Below, piece by piece: positions 7,546 to 15,572 of a stretch of 64,000 bases of DNA (position 1 is its first letter; every line of letters begins with the position of its first letter). The stretch comes from Cronobacter sakazakii (GTDB taxonomy: Bacteria; Pseudomonadota; Gammaproteobacteria; Enterobacterales; Enterobacteriaceae), in assembly GCF_000982825.1 (NCBI RefSeq), contig NZ_CP011047.1:1736001-1800000 (forward strand), given 5' to 3'. Position numbers and translations under genes: made by a program. The notes below the pieces were generated by a model, which was given only the letters and a program-made list of their open reading frames with translations, did not search any database and was not told the origin of the DNA.

Positions 7546-8940
7546 TTAGTCGTTCGAACCGATGTCGCGCAGTTTACGGCCCTGCATCAGGTTACGCTCG
7601 ATATGCTCCAGCGACACGTGCTTGGTTTCCGGTACCAGCAGTACGGTCAGCACGATGAAGAACAGGTTGAGACCGGCGTAGACCCAGAAGGTCGGCGCGT
7701 TGCCCAGCGTGTTGAGCATGGTGAGGAAGGTCGCACCGACAATCATGTTCGCAATCCAGTTGGTCGTGGTGGAGAGCGTGATGCCGAAATCGCGGCCTTT
7801 CAGCGGCTGAATCTCAGAGCACAGCACCCAAATCAGCGGGCCGGCGCTCATGGCGAAACCGATGATAAACATCAGCAGCATCGCGACGGCGAAGTACTGG
7901 CCAGCCGGGCTGTCGATGCCCATATGCAGCATGGTGCCGAGAATGCCCATACCGGCGGCCATAACGATAAAGCCCAGAATCAGCGTCGGCTTACGGCCCC
8001 AGCGGTCAACCAGGCCGATGGCGATAAAGGTCGCCAGGACGTTGGTCAGGCCGACAATCACGGTGCCCCACATCTGCTCGGTAGTGTTGGAGTAACCCGC
8101 CAGTTCAAAGATTTTCGGCGCGTAATACATGATGACGTTCATCCCGGTGAACTGCTGCATCACCTGCAACAGAATGCCGAGGAAGACCGCGCGGCGGAAG
8201 TTGCTGTTGTCTTTAAACAGCGCCCAGCCGCCCTGTTTTACCTTCAGGCTTTCACGAATCTCTTCCAGCTCGCGTTTGGCTTCGGCGCTGGAGTCACGCA
8301 GGCGCAGCAGGACGCGCTCGGCGTCGTGGAAGCGGCGTTTGGCGGCGAACCAGCGCGGGCTGTCCGGCAGGAAGAAAACGCCAATCAGCAGCAGGATGGC
8401 CGGGATAGTGATAACCCCCAGCATCCAGCGCCAGGCGCCGCTGTAGCTGAACGCGGTGTCAGAGAGATACGCGCCCAGAATCCCGATGGTGATCATCAAC
8501 TGATACATAGAAATCATACTGCCGCGGATTTTCTCCGGCGCAATTTCAGAGAGGTACAGCGGCGCGGTGTAGGAGGCGATACCGACCGCGAGGCCCAGCA
8601 GCACGCGGGAGATAATCAGCACTTCCACATTCGGCGCGAACGCCGAGCAGAGGGAGCCGATAACGAACAGCACGGAGCCAATCATCAGGCTGTATTTACG
8701 CCCGAGACGCGAAGAGAGCCAGCCGCTGCCGACCGCGCCGACCGCGGCACCAAACATCATGGAGCTGACCACCCACTCCTGTTGATGCGGCGTGATATTA
8801 AAATCTTTGGCGATAAAGGGCAGTGCGCCCGCAATGACGCCGATGTCGAGGCCGAAAAGAAGTCCTGCCAGGGCCGCCAGAAAGCAGACGAAGAACGTCA
8901 TGGCCTTGTGTGAACGCCCCTGTTTTTTATTGTCAGGCAT
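7546..8940 (-). CDS. galP: Galactose:H+ symporter GalP
   Basis: A 464-residue major facilitator superfamily sugar porter with 12 predicted inner-membrane helices. Family signatures are visible: GLDIGVIAGALPF in helix 1, the RLGRK loop, PLYLSEIAPEKIRG, QQFTGMNVIMYYAPKIFE, DRWGRKPTL and VPETKHVSLEHIE. Length equals E. coli GalP, which imports galactose (and glucose) with protons. It lies downstream of metK as in E. coli and is preceded by a CRP site and two Gal-operator-like sequences, fitting control by GalR/GalS and cAMP-CRP. Confidence 0.96.
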   Translation of the reverse strand: MPDNKKQGRSHKAMTFFVCFLAALAGLLFGLDIGVIAGALPFIAKDFNITPHQQEWVVSSMMFGAAVGAVGSGWLSSRLGRKYSLMIGSVLFVIGSLCSAFAPNVEVLIISRVLLGLAVGIASYTAPLYLSEIAPEKIRGSMISMYQLMITIGILGAYLSDTAFSYSGAWRWMLGVITIPAILLLIGVFFLPDSPRWFAAKRRFHDAERVLLRLRDSSAEAKRELEEIRESLKVKQGGWALFKDNSNFRRAVFLGILLQVMQQFTGMNVIMYYAPKIFELAGYSNTTEQMWGTVIVGLTNVLATFIAIGLVDRWGRKPTLILGFIVMAAGMGILGTMLHMGIDSPAGQYFAVAMLLMFIIGFAMSAGPLIWVLCSEIQPLKGRDFGITLSTTTNWIANMIVGATFLTMLNTLGNAPTFWVYAGLNLFFIVLTVLLVPETKHVSLEHIERNLMQGRKLRDIGSND

Positions 8941-9005
8941 ACTGCCCTCCAGTTGGGTTATTGGTTTTATCGTGGTAAAGGGTAAGTTAGCGTAACGTAA
9001 AAATA

Positions 9006-9021
9006 TGTGATATCAGTCACG
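9006..9021 (-). promoter_or_regulatory. CRP site of the galP promoter
   Basis: TGTGA-TATCAG-TCACG matches the CRP consensus TGTGA-N6-TCACA at nine of ten positions. It lies about 65-80 bases before the galP start codon and next to a Gal operator. Confidence 0.7.
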
Positions 9022-9024
9022 TGC

Positions 9025-9040
9025 GTGTAATCGGTTACAC
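9025..9040. promoter_or_regulatory. Gal operator (GalR/GalS) in front of galP
   Basis: GTGTAATCGGTTACAC fits the GalR/GalS consensus GTGKNANCGNTTNCAC at every defined position and is a near-perfect palindrome. It lies three bases from the CRP site. Confidence 0.8.
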
Positions 9041-9208
9041 TACTGTCAGCTTGTGTAAAGCGCTTATCCCTTTTTTAATCAGTTAATTAGTGTAGCCAGA
9101 AACGAAGCGGCGGAGAGGAATTCAGACTAAACCGAAGCGGGATGTAACAGAATGCAGAAAGGGCATTTGCCTATAGACAATTCTGAAAAAACGCCGCTTT
9201 TCCTGCTC

Positions 9209-9224
9209 ATGTAATCGGTTTCAG
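9209..9224. promoter_or_regulatory. Second, weaker Gal operator upstream of galP
   Basis: ATGTAATCGGTTTCAG matches the Gal operator consensus except at the two outermost positions. It is centred 184 bp from the first operator, so the pair could support repression looping as known for GalR at gal promoters. Confidence 0.5.
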
Positions 9225-9301
9225 TGAGATCGTGTCCGTCGCGATGGCAGAAAGTATAGCTGCTGGCAGAAAAGAAGAAGGGGCAGGGGCTATCACTACC
9301 C

Positions 9302-9334
9302 AAAAAGCAAAAGGCCAGCACAAGGCTGGCCTTT
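9302..9334 (-). terminator. metK terminator
   Basis: On the minus strand, AAAGGCCAGC and GCTGGCCTTT form a 10-bp stem with a 5-base loop, followed by TGCTTTTTG. It starts 18 bases past the metK stop. Confidence 0.85.
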
Positions 9335-9352
9335 AAGAGAATCACGCAGGGA

Positions 9353-10507
9353 TTATTTCAGACCGGCAGCGTCGCGCAGCAGTTGCGCTTTGTCGGTTTT
9401 TTCCCACGGGAAGTGTTCGCGACCAAAGTGACCGTAAGCGGCGGTCTCTTTGTAGATCGGGTGCAGCAGATCCAGCATCTGGATCAGGCCGTACGGACGC
9501 AGGTCGAAGAACTCACGCACCAGCAGGGTGAGCTGCTCGGTGGCAATTTTCTCGGTGCCGAACGTTTCAACCATGATGGAGGTCGGCTCTGCGACGCCGA
9601 TGGCGTAGGAAACCTGGATTTCACAACGGTCAGCCAAGCCTGCGGCCACGATGTTTTTCGCGACATAACGCGCCGCATACGCTGCGGAACGGTCAACTTT
9701 AGACGGGTCCTTACCGGAGAACGCGCCGCCACCGTGACGCGCCATGCCGCCATAGGTGTCAACGATGATCTTACGACCGGTCAGACCGCAGTCGCCCATC
9801 GGCCCGCCGATAACGAAACGGCCCGTCGGGTTGATGAAATATTTGGTGGATTCATTCAGCCATTCCGCAGGCAGAACCGGCTTGATGATCTCTTCCATGA
9901 CCGCGTCGTGCAGAACGTTCTGCTCGATGTCTTCCGCGTGCTGGGTGGAAAGCACAACGGCATCGATACCCACGATTTTGCCGCCATCATACTGGAACGT
10001 GACCTGGCTTTTCGCATCCGGGCGCAGCCACGGCAGGGTGCCGTTTTTACGCACTTCGGCCTGACGCTGTACCAGACGGTGTGCGTAGGTGACCGGTGCC
10101 GGCATCAGCACGTCGGTTTCGTTGGTGGCGTAGCCGAACATCAGGCCCTGGTCGCCCGCGCCCTGCTCAAGCGGATCGGTGCGGTCAACGCCCTGGTTGA
10201 TGTCCGGAGACTGTTTGCCGATAGCGCTCAGTACGGCGCAGGAGTTGGCGTCAAAGCCCATATCGGAATGAACGTAGCCGATTTCGCGTACCGTGTTGCG
10301 GGTAATCTCTTCGATATCGACCCACGCGCTGGTGGTGATTTCACCGCCGACCAGCACCATACCGGTTTTCACGTAGGTTTCGCAGGCTACGCGTGCTTTC
10401 GGATCCTGCTCAAGAATGGCGTCCAGCACCGCATCGGAGATCTGGTCCGCAATTTTATCGGGATGTCCTTCTGAGACAGATTCAGAAGTAAAAAGGTGTT
10501 TTGCCAT
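9353..10507 (-). CDS. metK: S-adenosylmethionine synthetase
   Basis: A 384-residue enzyme that makes S-adenosylmethionine from methionine and ATP in the cytosol. It begins MAKHLFTSESVSEGHPDK, holding the methionine/ATP-site His of GHPDK. GAGDQGLMFGYA and the phosphate loop GGGAFSGKDPSKVDRS are intact. I chose the ATG at 10507, which matches the E. coli start; four more codons exist upstream. Met boxes upstream point to MetJ repression. Confidence 0.98.
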   Translation of the reverse strand: MAKHLFTSESVSEGHPDKIADQISDAVLDAILEQDPKARVACETYVKTGMVLVGGEITTSAWVDIEEITRNTVREIGYVHSDMGFDANSCAVLSAIGKQSPDINQGVDRTDPLEQGAGDQGLMFGYATNETDVLMPAPVTYAHRLVQRQAEVRKNGTLPWLRPDAKSQVTFQYDGGKIVGIDAVVLSTQHAEDIEQNVLHDAVMEEIIKPVLPAEWLNESTKYFINPTGRFVIGGPMGDCGLTGRKIIVDTYGGMARHGGGAFSGKDPSKVDRSAAYAARYVAKNIVAAGLADRCEIQVSYAIGVAEPTSIMVETFGTEKIATEQLTLLVREFFDLRPYGLIQMLDLLHPIYKETAAYGHFGREHFPWEKTDKAQLLRDAAGLK

Positions 10508-10626
10508 GTTTTGTATCACCCTGGATAAATCAATTAGCTCAGCATACCGTGTGTCGGTGCCATCTAAGAAGAAAATTCTGCGGCCATGCAGGTAAACACA
10601 CAGGAAGGCTAAGTGTTAATCAGTAT

Positions 10627-10650
10627 AGATGGATTAACATCTGGACGGCT
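10627..10650. promoter_or_regulatory. Tandem Met boxes (MetJ operator) upstream of metK
   Basis: Three adjacent 8-mers, AGATGGAT, TAACATCT and GGACGGCT, match the MetJ box AGACGTCT at five, five and six positions. Tandem imperfect boxes about 120-145 bp before metK are what MetJ with S-adenosylmethionine recognises. Confidence 0.55.
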
Positions 10651-10658
10651 ATTCTAGG

Positions 10659-11161
10659 TTAAATCTTAAGCCGATTTCCAGCAGTTTTTGCGGCATTGAA
10701 CAATGCCTTTAACGCCGCGTTGGCAAGAATTCCTGACAAGGACGGCAAACGGCGCTTTTTTGTTTTGCTTTTTACCTGTGTTCCCGGTATAAAACGGCGC
10801 GCGCGGCTCCTGCAAAAAAGCGCACGGAAACAGTCTCCGTGTCGCCACTTCCAGCCGGGCTGAGAGTGATTTTTAGCTTTGGCTTATCGCCGGTCTACAA
10901 GGGCTGGCGTGGAGGTGATACCAGATAATGAACCGCCGTTATTCGCTTAATCTGCCATGCCGTTCTGGCGTGCGCTTTTCCCCCGCAACCTGCATCTCTT
11001 TTTTGCAAACCTGCCGATGTTCTACCCATCTCGGCGCTTCTCAGGATTCCCGGGCCGGTCACGGCTTGCGATAACTGAACAAGGGCTCTCCTGACGTCAG
11101 GAGTTTTCTCGTGGTTTCGCCGACCCGTCACACGGAGTTCGGTTACGTGTTTTACAATGAT
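10659..11161. other. Non-coding region between metK and yqgB-speA
   Basis: About 500 bp without a supported gene; short open frames here have no family features. The clearest structure is a 16-bp perfect palindrome at 11088-11103, CTCCTGAC-GTCAGGAG, followed by TTTTCTC. It can fold as a 6-bp stem with an ACGT loop and looks like a small terminator or leader hairpin ahead of yqgB and speA. A T-rich patch lies at about 10757-10775. In E. coli this interval carries the dubious small genes yqgC and yqgD; I cannot recognise either here. Confidence 0.5.
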
Positions 11162-11308
11162 ATGAATAAGAAACCGGTCGCGCGGCAGGGTGGTCAGCAC
11201 TATGTGCTGGATAACTCTGCTGTTTATGGGTTGTTATCACAGTGTAACGCTGCGATAGTAGTTAACTGTTTTACACTTTCGACAAAATTTGAGGTTCGCT
11301 ATGTCTGA
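11162..11308 (+). CDS. yqgB: YqgB, small protein upstream of speA
   Basis: A 48-residue protein beginning MNKKPVARQGGQHYVLDN and containing YGLLSQCNAAIVVNCFTL, which closely resembles the 43-residue E. coli YqgB at the same place, a small protein linked to acid stress. The reading frame continues past the point where E. coli YqgB ends and stops at 11306-11308, after the speA start at 11301, giving an 8-base overlap in a different frame. This may couple the two translationally. The function is not established, and a role as a speA leader peptide is possible. Confidence 0.75.
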   Translation: MNKKPVARQGGQHYVLDNSAVYGLLSQCNAAIVVNCFTLSTKFEVRYV

Positions 11309-13277
11309 CGACATCTTTTCATCTTCGCCTTCGTCAGCGGGCGAACAGGGTGTACTACGTTCCATGCAGGAGGTTGCAATGAGCTCCCAGGAAGCCAGCA
11401 AGATGCTGCGTACTTACAATATTGCCTGGTGGGGCAATAACTACTACGACGTCAACGAACTGGGCCATATCAGCGTTTGCCCGGATCCTGACGTCCCCGA
11501 AGCGCGCGTCGATCTCGCGAAGCTGGTAAAGGAGCGTGAAGCTCAGGGCCAGCGCCTGCCTGCGCTGTTCTGCTTCCCGCAGATCCTGCAACATCGCCTG
11601 CGTTCCATTAACGCGGCGTTTAAGCGCGCCCGTGAATCCTACGGCTATAACGGCGACTACTTTCTGGTCTACCCGATTAAGGTAAACCAGCATCGTCGCG
11701 TCATTGAATCGCTGATCCACTCCGGCGAGCCGCTGGGCCTGGAAGCGGGCTCTAAAGCGGAGCTGATGGCGGTACTGGCGCACGCGGGCATGACCCGTAG
11801 CGTTATCGTCTGCAACGGCTATAAAGACCGCGAATACATTCGTCTGGCGCTGATCGGCGAGAAGATGGGCCACAAGGTCTATCTGGTCATCGAGAAAATG
11901 TCGGAAATCAAAATTGTGCTGGAAGAAGCCGAACGCCTGAACGTGATCCCGCGTCTTGGCGTGCGTGCGCGTCTCGCCTCGCAGGGCTCCGGCAAATGGC
12001 AATCTTCCGGCGGCGAAAAATCGAAATTCGGCCTGGCGGCGACGCAGGTGCTGCAACTGGTTGAGATGTTGCGCGAGGCCAATCGTCTCGACAGCCTGCA
12101 ACTGCTGCACTTCCACCTGGGCTCCCAGATGGCGAATATCCGCGATATCGCCACCGGCGTGCGCGAATCCGCCCGCTTCTATGTGGAACTGCACAAGCTT
12201 GGCGTGAATATTCAGTGCTTCGACGTGGGCGGTGGTCTGGGCGTGGACTATGAAGGGACTCGCTCGCAGTCGGACTGCTCGGTCAACTATGGCCTGAACG
12301 AATACGCGAACAACATTATCTGGGCTATCGGCGACGCGTGTGAAGAAAACGGCCTGCCGCACCCGACGGTCATTACCGAATCGGGCCGTGCGGTAACCGC
12401 GCACCACACCGTGCTGGTCTCCAATATCATCGGCGTTGAGCGTAACGAATATACCGAGCCGACCGCGCCGTCTGAAGACGCGCCGCGCCCGCTGCAAAGC
12501 ATGTGGGAAACCTGGCAGGAGATGCACGAGCCGGGCACGCGCCGTTCGCTGCGCGAGTGGCTGCACGACAGCCAGATGGATCTGCACGATATTCATATCG
12601 GCTACTCTTCGGGCTCATATTCGCTCCAGGATCGCGCCTGGGCGGAACAGCTCTACCTGAGCCTGTGCCAGGAAGTGCAGAAACAGCTCGATCCGCAAAA
12701 CCGCGCGCATCGCCCGATTATCGACGAACTCCAGGAGCGCATGGCGGATAAGATTTACGTCAACTTCTCGCTTTTCCAGTCGATGCCGGATGCCTGGGGT
12801 ATCGATCAGCTCTTCCCGGTGCTGCCGCTGGAAGGTCTGAACCACGCGCCGACGCGCCGTGGCGTGCTGCTCGATATTACCTGTGATTCCGATGGCACCA
12901 TCGATCACTACGTCGATGGCGACGGCATCGCGACCACCATGCCGTTGCCGGAATACGATCCGGAAAACCCGCCGCCGCTGGGCTTCTTTATGGTGGGGGC
13001 GTATCAGGAGATCCTGGGCAACATGCATAACCTCTTCGGCGATACCGAAGCGGTGGATGTGTTTGTGTTCCCGGATGGCAGCGTGGAAGTGGAGCTTTCC
13101 GATGAAGGCGACACCGTGGCGGATATGCTGCGTTACGTCCAGCTCGACCCGGATACGCTGCTGACGCACTTTCGCGATCAGGTCAAACAGACTGGTCTTG
13201 ATGCGGCGCTGCAACAGCAGTTCCTGGAAGAGTTCGAGAGCGGCCTGTACGGCTACACCTATCTCGAAGACGAGTAA
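11301..13277 (+). CDS. speA: Biosynthetic arginine decarboxylase
   Basis: A 658-residue PLP enzyme that converts arginine to agmatine, the first step of putrescine synthesis by the arginine route. The N-terminal barrel has the PLP lysine in YPIKVNQH, then HFHLGSQ and DVGGGLGVDYEG. The C-terminal part carries CDSDGTIDHYVDGDG, whose cysteine contributes to the active site across the dimer. The MSDD start at 11301 has GAGG six bases upstream and matches E. coli SpeA; an in-frame ATG four codons earlier is unlikely. It is followed, after a terminator-containing gap of 223 bp, by speB. Confidence 0.97.
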   Translation: MSDDIFSSSPSSAGEQGVLRSMQEVAMSSQEASKMLRTYNIAWWGNNYYDVNELGHISVCPDPDVPEARVDLAKLVKEREAQGQRLPALFCFPQILQHRLRSINAAFKRARESYGYNGDYFLVYPIKVNQHRRVIESLIHSGEPLGLEAGSKAELMAVLAHAGMTRSVIVCNGYKDREYIRLALIGEKMGHKVYLVIEKMSEIKIVLEEAERLNVIPRLGVRARLASQGSGKWQSSGGEKSKFGLAATQVLQLVEMLREANRLDSLQLLHFHLGSQMANIRDIATGVRESARFYVELHKLGVNIQCFDVGGGLGVDYEGTRSQSDCSVNYGLNEYANNIIWAIGDACEENGLPHPTVITESGRAVTAHHTVLVSNIIGVERNEYTEPTAPSEDAPRPLQSMWETWQEMHEPGTRRSLREWLHDSQMDLHDIHIGYSSGSYSLQDRAWAEQLYLSLCQEVQKQLDPQNRAHRPIIDELQERMADKIYVNFSLFQSMPDAWGIDQLFPVLPLEGLNHAPTRRGVLLDITCDSDGTIDHYVDGDGIATTMPLPEYDPENPPPLGFFMVGAYQEILGNMHNLFGDTEAVDVFVFPDGSVEVELSDEGDTVADMLRYVQLDPDTLLTHFRDQVKQTGLDAALQQQFLEEFESGLYGYTYLEDE

Positions 13278-13421
13278 TCAGGTTTTATCCTCCTGCCGGT
13301 CGGGAGGCTAAAAAACGCGCGGCGAAATTTCCTGTTCTATACTGACGAGCATGAGCCGCGCGCTATTGAACCTGAACGAAAATCTGGCGATAATCCGCGC
13401 CAACAAGCTGTACACGAATCC

Positions 13422-13465
13422 ATCCCTTCCTCGTCGGGTTTAACGACGCGGAGGGGATTTTTTTT
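13422..13465 (+). terminator. Terminator between speA and speB
   Basis: ATCCCTTCCTCGTCG pairs with CGACGCGGAGGGGAT (one mismatched region) around a 7-base loop, then runs into eight T residues. It lies 145-190 bp after speA and just before the speB ribosome-binding site, so speB may depend on read-through or on its own promoter. Confidence 0.8.
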
Positions 13466-13500
13466 ATCCCACGTCTCAACCTTAAAAAGAGGTCAGATTC

Positions 13501-14421
13501 ATGAACACCTTAGGCCATCAGTACGACAACTCCCTGGTTTCCAACGCCTTTGGTTTTTTACGCCTGCCGTTGAATTTCATGCCGTATGACAGCGACGCCG
13601 AGTGGGTGATCACCGGTATTCCGTTTGATATGGCCACCTCTGGCCGTTCGGGCAGCCGCTTCGGACCTGCCGCTATTCGTCAGGTGTCCACCAACCTCGC
13701 GTGGGAAGGCAACCGCTTCCCGTGGAACTTCGATATGCGTAAGCGCCTGAACGTCGTGGACTGCGGCGATCTGGTTTACGCGTTCGGCGATGCGCGCGAG
13801 ATGAGCGAGAAACTCCAGGCGCACGCGGAAAAACTGCTGGCGGCCGGTAAGCGTATGCTCTCTTTCGGCGGTGACCACTTCGTGACGCTGCCGCTGCTGC
13901 GCGCCCACGCGAAGCACTTCGGTAAAATGGCGCTGGTGCATTTCGATGCGCATACCGACACCTATGCGAACGGCTGTGAATTTGACCACGGCACCATGTT
14001 CTACACCGCGCCGAACGAAGGCCTGATCGATCCGACCCGCTCCGTGCAGATTGGTATTCGTACCGAGTTCGACAAAGACAACGGCTTTACCGTGCTGGAC
14101 GCGCCGCAGGTGAACGACCGCACCGTTGACGATGTGGTGGCACAGGTGAAACAGATCGTCGGCGATATGCCGGTATATCTGACGTTCGACATCGACTGCC
14201 TGGATCCGGCGTTCGCACCGGGCACCGGCACGCCGGTGATTGGCGGCCTGACCTCCGATCGCGCGCTGAAACTGCTGCGCGGCATTCAGGATCTGAACAT
14301 CGTCGGGATGGATATTGTGGAAGTGGCACCGGCATACGACCAGTCTGATATCACCGCGCTGGCCGCGGCGACGCTGGCGCTGGAAATGCTCTACATCCAG
14401 GCGGCGAAAAAAGGCGAGTAA
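13501..14421 (+). CDS. speB: Agmatinase
   Basis: A 306-residue ureohydrolase that splits agmatine into putrescine and urea, completing the SpeA pathway. The manganese-binding motifs are all present: GGDHFVTLP, HFDAHTDTY and TFDIDCLDPAFAPGTGTP. Length equals E. coli SpeB and AAAGAGGTC precedes the start. It follows speA on the same strand. Confidence 0.97.
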   Translation: MNTLGHQYDNSLVSNAFGFLRLPLNFMPYDSDAEWVITGIPFDMATSGRSGSRFGPAAIRQVSTNLAWEGNRFPWNFDMRKRLNVVDCGDLVYAFGDAREMSEKLQAHAEKLLAAGKRMLSFGGDHFVTLPLLRAHAKHFGKMALVHFDAHTDTYANGCEFDHGTMFYTAPNEGLIDPTRSVQIGIRTEFDKDNGFTVLDAPQVNDRTVDDVVAQVKQIVGDMPVYLTFDIDCLDPAFAPGTGTPVIGGLTSDRALKLLRGIQDLNIVGMDIVEVAPAYDQSDITALAAATLALEMLYIQAAKKGE

Positions 14422-14475
14422 TCTCTGCCAGGCCCGATAGCGTAATGCTTGCCGGGCTGACAGTATTCATTCGCA

Positions 14476-14516
14476 AAAACGCCGGACAAGGCGAAACTCT
14501 GTCCGGCGTTTTCTTT
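14476..14516. terminator. Bidirectional terminator between speB and loiP
   Basis: AAAACGCCGGACA and TGTCCGGCGTTTT are perfect 13-bp arms with an 11-base loop. A T run on one side and an A run on the other let it serve both converging genes. Confidence 0.88.
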
Positions 14517-14533
14517 TATATAACGAAAGCCGC

Positions 14534-15292
14534 TTATTTCAGCCCGTCTGCCTTCATACGATCGCGAATGTGCTGCGCGCGCGCTTCCGAGGCCGGGTGA
14601 TCGTCGAACATGGAGCTCTGACGGCCTTTTTCCAGCTTCGCGAGTTTCTCAAAGCTGGTGGCAAGCCCTGACGGATTAATGCCGCGTTTACGCAGCAGAT
14701 CGTAAGAGTAGTCATCCGCTTCAGATTCCTGACGCTGCGAGAACTGCGCGTTCACCAGCTGTTCGCCAAGCTCGCCCAGCTGCGACTGCGACAGGCTGCC
14801 CACGATGCCGCCCGCAGAAGCCGCCGCACCACGCAATGCGTTGGTGCCCAGCGCCACCTGCATGCCGCGCTTCACGTGGCCCAGCGCGACGTGGCCCATT
14901 TCATGGCCAATCACCGCTTCCACTTCGTTATCGTTCATCATGTCCATCAGACCGCTGTAAACGCGGATGCAGCCGTTCGCCATCGCGAAGGCGTTAACGT
15001 CTTTTTCCTCGTAAACCTTGTAGTTCACCGGCTGGCCGTTGATGTTATCGCCAAGCGCCGCGGCGATTTTATTCAGTCGCTGGGTATACTGGCTGTTCGC
15101 TGGCGCGATTTTCGCTTTGCTGTCCTGCGATTTACAGGCTTCGTCGCTCAGCGCTTTTACCTGCGCGTCGCTTAAGGTGTAGGCCTGGAACGCCTCGGCG
15201 CCTGAGCTCAGCAGGCCGTTGGAATTCATATTTTGGCAGCCGCTCAGCAGCGCTGCTGCGGTCATGCTCAGTACTATCGCGCGCATTTTCAT
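14534..15292 (-). CDS. loiP: LoiP (YggG), M48-family metalloprotease lipoprotein
   Basis: A 252-residue outer-membrane lipoprotein protease. The N terminus MKMRAIVLSMTAAALLSGC ends in a lipobox with Cys19. The zinc site HEMGHVALGH (HExxH) is at about 130-139 and the third-ligand region ESEADDYSYDLL follows. E. coli LoiP is induced at low osmolarity and cleaves peptides between Phe residues. The frame is open for 11 more codons upstream, but 15292 gives the E. coli N terminus. It converges on speB and is divergent from tktA. Confidence 0.95.
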   Translation of the reverse strand: MKMRAIVLSMTAAALLSGCQNMNSNGLLSSGAEAFQAYTLSDAQVKALSDEACKSQDSKAKIAPANSQYTQRLNKIAAALGDNINGQPVNYKVYEEKDVNAFAMANGCIRVYSGLMDMMNDNEVEAVIGHEMGHVALGHVKRGMQVALGTNALRGAAASAGGIVGSLSQSQLGELGEQLVNAQFSQRQESEADDYSYDLLRKRGINPSGLATSFEKLAKLEKGRQSSMFDDHPASEARAQHIRDRMKADGLK

Positions 15293-15572
15293 CGTTATGC
15301 TTCCACGCTCCATTGAGGTTTTCATTATCGTCGCCGCGAAACGGCTTCGCTGGCTTGCGGCTTAGTATAAAGAGGTTTGCGCACCTGCGGCGAGTGGGTT
15401 GCGCAAACTGCGAGCGGCTTCCAGAGATTTCTTATCGGACAAAAGGATGCTCCATGTACATGCCCAGCCGCTTGGGTTACATTGTGGGACACTTTTTCGG
15501 GCGTAGCCCATAACGCGTAGTAGTCAAGCCGTTAACAAGGCGTGGCCTTCAACTATCCGATCTGGAGTCAAA

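Noticed and set aside
10666..10848. A 60-codon minus-strand frame between metK and yqgB
   Set aside because: No conserved motif or ribosome-binding site, low-complexity basic composition, and it crosses the T-rich patch at about 10757-10775.
15313..15513. A 66-codon plus-strand frame in the loiP-tktA gap
   Set aside because: It has no family resemblance and no Shine-Dalgarno sequence, and it lies where the tktA promoter should be.
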